This document shows positions 59,527-64,000 of a stretch of 64,000 bases of DNA, in pieces (the first letter of the stretch is position 1; each line of letters starts with the position of its first letter). A model generated the notes under the pieces. It worked only from the letters and a program-made list of their open reading frames with translations. It was not told where the DNA came from and ran no database searches. The DNA comes from Jejubacter calystegiae (GTDB lineage: Bacteria; Pseudomonadota; Gammaproteobacteria; Enterobacterales; Enterobacteriaceae). A program made the translations under genes and the position numbers. The stretch is from positions 558,001 to 622,000 of the forward strand of contig NZ_CP040428.1 of assembly GCF_005671395.1 (NCBI RefSeq). Reading direction: 5' to 3'.

Positions 59527-60504
59527 ATGCTTTTAGCTACGGCTCTGTTAATCATCGGGTTACTTCTGGTTGTTTATGGCGCAGACCGGCTGGTATTTGC
59601 CGCGTCGATTCTTGGCCAGAGCCTGGGCGTTCCACCTCTGATTATTGGTCTGACCGTAGTCAGTATCGGTACTTCCCTGCCAGAAATTATTGTTTCGGCG
59701 GCGGCCGGGCTGCATGGCCAGTTGGATCTGGCAGTAGGAACGGCGCTTGGCTCTAATATCACCAATATTCTGCTGATACTGGGTCTGGGCGCGTTACTGC
59801 ACCCCTTTACCGTGCATTCCGATATTCTGCGCCGCGAGTTACCCTTAATGTTGGCGCTCAGCGTTCTGTGCGGCTTTTTGCTGTATGACGGCAACCTGAG
59901 CCGACTGGATGGCGTGATATTGCTGGCAACCGCCGTGCTTTATCTGCTGTTTACCGTTAAGATTGCCCGTCTCGCCCAACGTCAGGGTAATGATAGCCTG
60001 ACCAATGAGCAAATGCTGGAATTACCGCGCGGCGTAAGCCAGCCGGTCGCGTTTCTCTGGCTGGGCGTTGCGCTGCTGATTATGCCGGTGGCCACCCGAA
60101 TGGTGATCGATAACGCCACCGTGCTGGCTAACGCCTTTTCAGTGAGCGAGCTGCTGCCAGGCCTGACGATCATCTCCGTTGGCACCAGTTTGCCTGAGCT
60201 GGCGACGGTGATTGCTGGCGCACGTAAAGGCGAGGACGATATCGCTATCGGTAATATTATTGGCGCTAACATTTTTAATATCGCCATTGTGCTTGGGCTG
60301 CCGGCGCTGCTCTCGCCTGGCGCCTTTGACCCGCAGGCTATAGTTCGGGACTATGGTCTGATGCTGGTGGTCAGCGTACTTTTTGCTCTGCTGTGCTGGC
60401 GTAAGACGCGCCATATCGGACGCACGGTGGGCGCCCTGTTAACCTGTGGATTTTTAATATGGATGACGGTGCTGTTTATCACGGCTCCTCGTCTCGTTGA
60501 ATAA
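59527..60504 (+). CDS. yrbG: YrbG, sodium/calcium exchanger family protein
   Basis: This inner-membrane protein of 325 residues matches E. coli YrbG, a member of the Ca2+/cation antiporter superfamily. The two alpha-repeats are clear: VVSIGTSLPEIIVSAAAGLHGQLDLAVGTALGSNITNI near 45-82 and IISVGTSLPELATVIAGARKGEDDIAIGNIIGANIFNI near 217-255, each with the acidic cation-binding Glu. Ten helices are expected. The physiological role is not well defined. It leads yrbG-kdsD-kdsC-lptC-lptA-lptB, 12 bases from kdsD. Confidence 0.96.
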   Translation: MLLATALLIIGLLLVVYGADRLVFAASILGQSLGVPPLIIGLTVVSIGTSLPEIIVSAAAGLHGQLDLAVGTALGSNITNILLILGLGALLHPFTVHSDILRRELPLMLALSVLCGFLLYDGNLSRLDGVILLATAVLYLLFTVKIARLAQRQGNDSLTNEQMLELPRGVSQPVAFLWLGVALLIMPVATRMVIDNATVLANAFSVSELLPGLTIISVGTSLPELATVIAGARKGEDDIAIGNIIGANIFNIAIVLGLPALLSPGAFDPQAIVRDYGLMLVVSVLFALLCWRKTRHIGRTVGALLTCGFLIWMTVLFITAPRLVE

Positions 60505-60516
60505 CTGGAAAAGATT

Positions 60517-61503
60517 ATGTCGCAGATTGCTATACCGCCCGGTTTCGACTTTCAGCAAGCGGGTAAAGAAGTGCTGGAGATCGAACGTGAAGGGATCAAT
60601 CAACTGACGCAGTATATCAATGAGGACTTCACGCGCGCCTGCGAAATGATTTTCCACTGCCCCGGCAAAGTCGTGGTCATGGGCATGGGGAAATCGGGCC
60701 ATATTGGCCGCAAGATGGCAGCCACCTTCGCCAGTACCGGCACACCTTCCTTCTTTGTGCATCCCGGTGAGGCCAGCCACGGCGATCTGGGCATGGTGAC
60801 GGCGCAGGATGTCGTTATCGCCATCTCCAACTCCGGCGAATCCAGCGAGATTCTGGCGCTGATCCCGGTGCTGAAGCGCCTGCGGGTACCGCTGATCTGC
60901 ATCTCTGGCCGCCCGGAAAGCGCCATGGGGCGCGCCGCCGACGTCCATCTGTGCATCACAGTTCCCCAGGAGGCCTGTCCGCTGGGACTGGCGCCGACCA
61001 CCAGCACGACCGCAACACTGGTCATGGGCGATGCCCTGGCGGTGGCGCTGCTGAAAGCCCGCGGTTTTACCGCCGAAGATTTCGCGCTCTCCCACCCCGG
61101 CGGCGCGCTGGGGCGCAAACTACTGCTACGGGTTAACGACATTATGCATACCGGCGATGAAATTCCCCGCGTCAGTAAAGAGGCGACACTACGCGACGCG
61201 CTGCTGGAGATCACTCGCAAAAATCTGGGGATGACGGTTGTCTGCGACGACGATATGACCATTGAAGGCATCTTCACCGACGGCGACCTGCGCCGGGTAT
61301 TCGACACCGGCGTCGATCTCTATCAGCTCCATATCACCGATGTGATGACCTCAGGCGGTATTCGCGTACGTCCGGATATTCTGGCCGTCGATGCACTCAA
61401 CCTGATGCAGAACCGCCATATCACCTCGGTGATGGTTGCCGATGGCGACAAACTACGCGGTGTGTTACATATGCATGACTTACTGCGCGCTGGCGTAGTG
61501 TAA
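60517..61503 (+). CDS. kdsD: KdsD, D-arabinose-5-phosphate isomerase
   Basis: KdsD isomerises ribulose-5-phosphate to arabinose-5-phosphate, the first step toward Kdo for LPS. The 328 residues equal E. coli KdsD. The SIS domain (about 40-180) includes VVVMGMGKSGHIGRKMAATFASTGTPSFFVHPGEASHGDLGM with the catalytic His region and ISNSGESSEIL. Two CBS domains (about 205-328) hold LRDALLEITRKNLGMTVV and DALNLMQNRHITSVMV. It is followed 16 bases later by kdsC. Confidence 0.98.
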   Translation: MSQIAIPPGFDFQQAGKEVLEIEREGINQLTQYINEDFTRACEMIFHCPGKVVVMGMGKSGHIGRKMAATFASTGTPSFFVHPGEASHGDLGMVTAQDVVIAISNSGESSEILALIPVLKRLRVPLICISGRPESAMGRAADVHLCITVPQEACPLGLAPTTSTTATLVMGDALAVALLKARGFTAEDFALSHPGGALGRKLLLRVNDIMHTGDEIPRVSKEATLRDALLEITRKNLGMTVVCDDDMTIEGIFTDGDLRRVFDTGVDLYQLHITDVMTSGGIRVRPDILAVDALNLMQNRHITSVMVADGDKLRGVLHMHDLLRAGVV

Positions 61504-61519
61504 AGAAGGATAAGCGGTA

Positions 61520-62086
61520 ATGAGCAACCAGGAAGCAATGCTTGCCACCTGTTATGGTCCGGTAAGCTCGCAGGTCATGAATCGGGCGCAGAATATTCGC
61601 CTGCTGATTCTCGATGTCGACGGCGTGATGTCCGACGGCCTGATCTATATGGGCAACAACGGCGAAGAGCTAAAAGCCTTTAACGTGCGTGACGGTTACG
61701 GTATTCGCTGCGCCCTGACCTCCGATATCGAGGTGGCGATCATCACCGGACGCGATGCGAAGCTGCTTGAGGATCGCTGTAAAACGCTCGGTATTACACA
61801 TCTTTACCAGGGGCAGTCAGATAAACGGCTGGCCTTTCAGGAGCTGTTGCATAAACTCTCATTAACAGCCGATCGGGTAGCATACATCGGCGATGATCTT
61901 ATCGACTGGCCGGTCATGGCTGAAGTGGGGCTGAGCGTCGCCGTTGCCGATGCCCATCCGCTGCTGCTGCCGCGAGCAGATTATGTGACCCGCATTGCAG
62001 GCGGCCGCGGCGCGGTACGCGAAGTGTGCGATCTGCTACTGCTGGCGCAGGGCAAGCTGGAGGAGGCTAAAGGGCAATCCCTATGA
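61520..62086 (+). CDS. kdsC: KdsC, Kdo-8-phosphate phosphatase
   Basis: KdsC removes phosphate from Kdo-8-P to give Kdo. The 188 residues match E. coli. It is a capless HAD phosphatase acting as a tetramer: Asp32 and Asp34 in LILDVDGVMSDG, IITGRDAKLLEDR with the Thr, and YIGDDLIDWPVM with the metal-binding aspartates. The stop overlaps the lptC ATG by four bases. Confidence 0.98.
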   Translation: MSNQEAMLATCYGPVSSQVMNRAQNIRLLILDVDGVMSDGLIYMGNNGEELKAFNVRDGYGIRCALTSDIEVAIITGRDAKLLEDRCKTLGITHLYQGQSDKRLAFQELLHKLSLTADRVAYIGDDLIDWPVMAEVGLSVAVADAHPLLLPRADYVTRIAGGRGAVREVCDLLLLAQGKLEEAKGQSL

Positions 62087-62667
62087 GTAAGCTGAAACGT
62101 TGGATCATTATCGGGCTGGCCATTGTGGCACTGGTACTGATCGGCTTTAATCTGACCGACCTCGATGATGCTGCGCCTGAAGCCGTGAACAGTAACGAGC
62201 CGACCTACAAGAGCGAGCACTCCGACACTGTCGTTTACAACCCTCAGGGGGCGTTGAACTATCGACTGGTCGCTCAGCACGTGGAATATTTCTCCGCAGA
62301 AGAGCTTTCGTGGTTTACTCTGCCAGTGATGACCGTTTATGACGCCAACGACGCAAATAAGACCGCCACCTGGTCAGTTCGCGCCGATCGCGCCAAACTG
62401 ACTAAAGATCGTATGCTGTATTTGTACGGAAATGTGGTGGTGACCGCGCTGGCGCCAGATTCGCAATTGCGTAAAATCACCACCGATAATGCCCAGGTGA
62501 ACCTTGTGACACAGGATGTTACTTCTGATGACCTCGTCACGCTGTACGGGACCACATTTAATTCCAAAGGCCTAAAAATGCGCGGAAACCTGCGCAGCAA
62601 AACTGCCGAGCTGATTGAAAAGGTTAGATCCTCATATGAAATCCAGAATAAACAAACACAGCCTTAA
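62083..62667 (+). CDS. lptC: LptC, inner-membrane bitopic LPS transport protein
   Basis: LptC joins LptB2FG to the periplasmic LptA bridge. The 194 residues match E. coli LptC (191). A single N-terminal helix (about 6-25) is followed by a beta-jellyroll periplasmic domain. YKSEHSDTVVYNPQGALNYRLVAQHVEYF and RMLYLYGNVVVTALAPDSQLRKITTDNAQVNLVTQDVTSDDLVTLYG are conserved segments. Its last 32 bases overlap lptA in another frame. Confidence 0.97.
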   Translation: MSKLKRWIIIGLAIVALVLIGFNLTDLDDAAPEAVNSNEPTYKSEHSDTVVYNPQGALNYRLVAQHVEYFSAEELSWFTLPVMTVYDANDANKTATWSVRADRAKLTKDRMLYLYGNVVVTALAPDSQLRKITTDNAQVNLVTQDVTSDDLVTLYGTTFNSKGLKMRGNLRSKTAELIEKVRSSYEIQNKQTQP

Positions 62668-63178
62668 TCTCCTGCTGGCCGGTACGCTTTTTGCCGCAGC
62701 GCTCCCGGCCTTTGCAGTTACCGGTGACACCGATAAACCGATCCATATCGAATCCGACCAGCAGTCGCTGGATATGGAAGGCAACGTGGTGACCTTTACC
62801 GGCAACGTAGTGGTGACTCAGGGCACGATTAAGGTGAACGCCGACAAAGTGGTGGTGACCCGTCCGGGCGGCGAAAAAGGTAGAGAGGTGGTGGAAGCCT
62901 ATGGTAAACCTGCCACTTTCTACCAGATGCAGGACAACGGCAAACCGGTGAAAGGCCACGGCAGCAAGATGCGCTACGAGCTTCAGAATGATTATGTCAT
63001 CCTGACCGGTAATGCATACCTGGAGCAGCTCGACAGCAACATCAAGGGCGATAAGATCACCTATCTCGTAAAAGAGCAGAAAATGCAGGCTTCCAGTGAG
63101 AAAGGCAAACGCGTGACAACCGTTCTGGTACCGTCACAGCTTCAGGATAAAAACAATTCCGGTCAGAAGAGTAACTAA
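62636..63178 (+). CDS. lptA: LptA, periplasmic LPS bridge protein
   Basis: LptA oligomers form the beta-jellyroll bridge that carries LPS to LptDE. The 180 residues match E. coli LptA (185), the shortfall being at the Lys-rich C-terminus. A signal peptide ends after PAFA (about residue 26), giving the mature start VTGDTDKPIHIESDQQSLDMEGNVVTFTGNVVVTQGTIKVNADKVVVTRPGGE. The frame is open to 62615, but homology begins at the ATG at 62636, inside the end of lptC, so translation is coupled. lptB starts six bases after the stop. Confidence 0.97.
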   Translation: MKSRINKHSLNLLLAGTLFAAALPAFAVTGDTDKPIHIESDQQSLDMEGNVVTFTGNVVVTQGTIKVNADKVVVTRPGGEKGREVVEAYGKPATFYQMQDNGKPVKGHGSKMRYELQNDYVILTGNAYLEQLDSNIKGDKITYLVKEQKMQASSEKGKRVTTVLVPSQLQDKNNSGQKSN

Positions 63179-63184
63179 TTTCGT

Positions 63185-63910
63185 ATGGCAACACTCACTG
63201 CAAAGAACCTCGCCAAGGCCTATAAGGGCCGAAAGGTGGTAGAAGATGTCAGCCTGACCGTGGAGTCCGGCGAAATCGTCGGTCTGCTTGGCCCTAACGG
63301 CGCCGGTAAGACCACAACCTTCTACATGGTGGTGGGCATCGTCCCGCGCGATGCCGGTAATATCATCATCGACGATGAAGACATCAGTCTGCTGCCGCTG
63401 CACGCCCGCGCCCGCCGCGGCATCGGCTATCTGCCTCAGGAAGCGTCCATTTTTCGGCGCCTGAGCGTCTTCGACAACCTGATGGCGGTGCTGCAAATTC
63501 GCGACGATCTGTCGGCGGAACAGCGTACCGATCGCGCCAACGAGCTGATGGAAGAGTTCCACATCGAGCACCTGCGCGATAACCTGGGTCAATCCCTCTC
63601 CGGTGGGGAACGTCGACGGGTCGAAATCGCCCGCGCGCTGGCGGCTAATCCCAAATTTATCCTGCTGGATGAGCCCTTCGCAGGGGTCGATCCCATCTCG
63701 GTTATCGACATCAAACGCATTATCGAACACCTGCGCGACAGCGGTCTTGGCGTCCTGATCACCGACCATAACGTTCGCGAGACGCTGGCCGTCTGCGAAC
63801 GCGCTTATATCGTCAGCCAGGGGCACCTGATTGCCCATGGTACGCCTGATGAGATCCTCAAGGACGACCAGGTGAAACGCGTGTATCTTGGGGAAGAGTT
63901 CAGACTCTGA
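63185..63910 (+). CDS. lptB: LptB, ATPase of the LPS transporter
   Basis: LptB supplies ATP energy to LptFG. The 241 residues equal E. coli LptB. Walker [12 protein letters not shown] is near 37-47, followed by the Q-loop LPQEASIF near 81-88. The signature [19 protein letters not shown] is near 138-156, Walker [14 protein letters not shown] near 158-170 and the H-loop ITDHNVRE near 190. The start is the ATG at 63185. Its partner genes lptF and lptG lie about 60 kb away at the left of the window. Confidence 0.98.
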   Translation: MATLTAKNLAKAYKGRKVVEDVSLTVESGEIVGLLGPNGAGKTTTFYMVVGIVPRDAGNIIIDDEDISLLPLHARARRGIGYLPQEASIFRRLSVFDNLMAVLQIRDDLSAEQRTDRANELMEEFHIEHLRDNLGQSLSGGERRRVEIARALAANPKFILLDEPFAGVDPISVIDIKRIIEHLRDSGLGVLITDHNVRETLAVCERAYIVSQGHLIAHGTPDEILKDDQVKRVYLGEEFRL

Positions 63911-63991
63911 TAGGGTAAGGACTGGACGCCGCACGCCCCTATGAGTGCGCGGTTTCATCGAAACATTGACCTGAGGTAGCTTGTTCTGAAC

Positions 63992-64000
63992 ATGAAGCAA
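63992..64000 (+). CDS. rpoN: RpoN, sigma-54 (first three codons only)
   Basis: The window ends with ATG-AAG-CAA, encoding Met-Lys-Gln, 81 bases after the lptB stop. E. coli RpoN begins MKQGLQLR, and rpoN follows lptB in E. coli and relatives. The assignment rests on position and these three codons only. Confidence 0.7.

Overview
The window is a 64-kb stretch of chromosome from a gamma-proteobacterium of the Enterobacteriaceae, related to but not the same as Escherichia coli. Nearly every protein lines up end to end with an E. coli or Salmonella protein recalled from memory, with many substitutions. A miaE gene (absent from E. coli K-12), a large secreted GH20 hexosaminidase and a kdgT-kduI pair inside the infB-pnp cluster argue against E. 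coli. No prophage, insertion sequence, CRISPR array, integron or plasmid function was found. Two tRNA genes are present. This is essentially core genome; the novelty lies in gene order, in regulatory DNA and in a few small or unrecognised genes.

Layout. (1) 1-937: the 3' part of yqjD, then yqjE and yqjK. (2) 1001-23564: a block that in E. coli K-12 lies near 96 min: lptGF, pepA-holC-valS, a GNAT acetyltransferase (yjgM), an unrecognised membrane protein, miaE, rraB, argI, tabA, pyrL-pyrBI, ridA, a GH20 enzyme, mgtA with its mgtL leader, and nrdDG. It is inverted relative to the E. coli order and sits between yqjK and mtr, which in E. coli are both near 70-71 min. (3) 23760-40288: mtr, yrbN-deaD, nlpI, pnp, rpsO, then kdgT and kduI (an insertion relative to E. 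coli), truB, rbfA, infB, nusA, rimP, tRNA-fMet, tRNA-Leu(GAG) and secG. argG, which follows metY in E. coli, is absent. (4) 40509-55755: glmM, folP, ftsH, rlmE, yhbY, greA, dacB, a PmrA/PmrB-type two-component system (not at this place in E. coli), obgE, yhbE, rpmA, rplU, ispB, sfsB and murA. (5) 55806-64000: ibaG, mlaBCDEF, yrbG, kdsD, kdsC, lptC, lptA, lptB and the first three codons of rpoN.

How the genes fit together. Envelope biogenesis dominates: LPS export (lptFG at the left end, lptCAB at the right), Kdo synthesis (kdsD, kdsC), retrograde phospholipid transport (mlaFEDCB), peptidoglycan (glmM, murA, dacB), undecaprenyl/ubiquinone side-chain supply (ispB) and envelope sensing (pmrAB). 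A second theme is translation and RNA turnover (infB, nusA, rimP, rbfA, truB, rpsO, pnp, deaD, rlmE, yhbY, obgE, valS, two tRNAs). A third is nucleotide and amino-acid supply (pyrBI, argI, nrdDG).

Regulatory DNA that can be read directly includes paired ARG boxes before argI, a pyrL/terminator attenuator before pyrBI, a PhoP box plus a leader with the proline-rich mgtL peptide before mgtA, FNR and paired NrdR boxes plus two exact DnaA boxes before nrdD, a TrpR operator before mtr and a KdgR operator between kdgT and kduI. The most interesting open points are the rearranged gene order, the hairpin array at the nrdG-mtr junction, the DnaA boxes at nrdD, the kdgT-kduI insertion and the unrecognised protein beside miaE. 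No clearly new multi-gene system was found.
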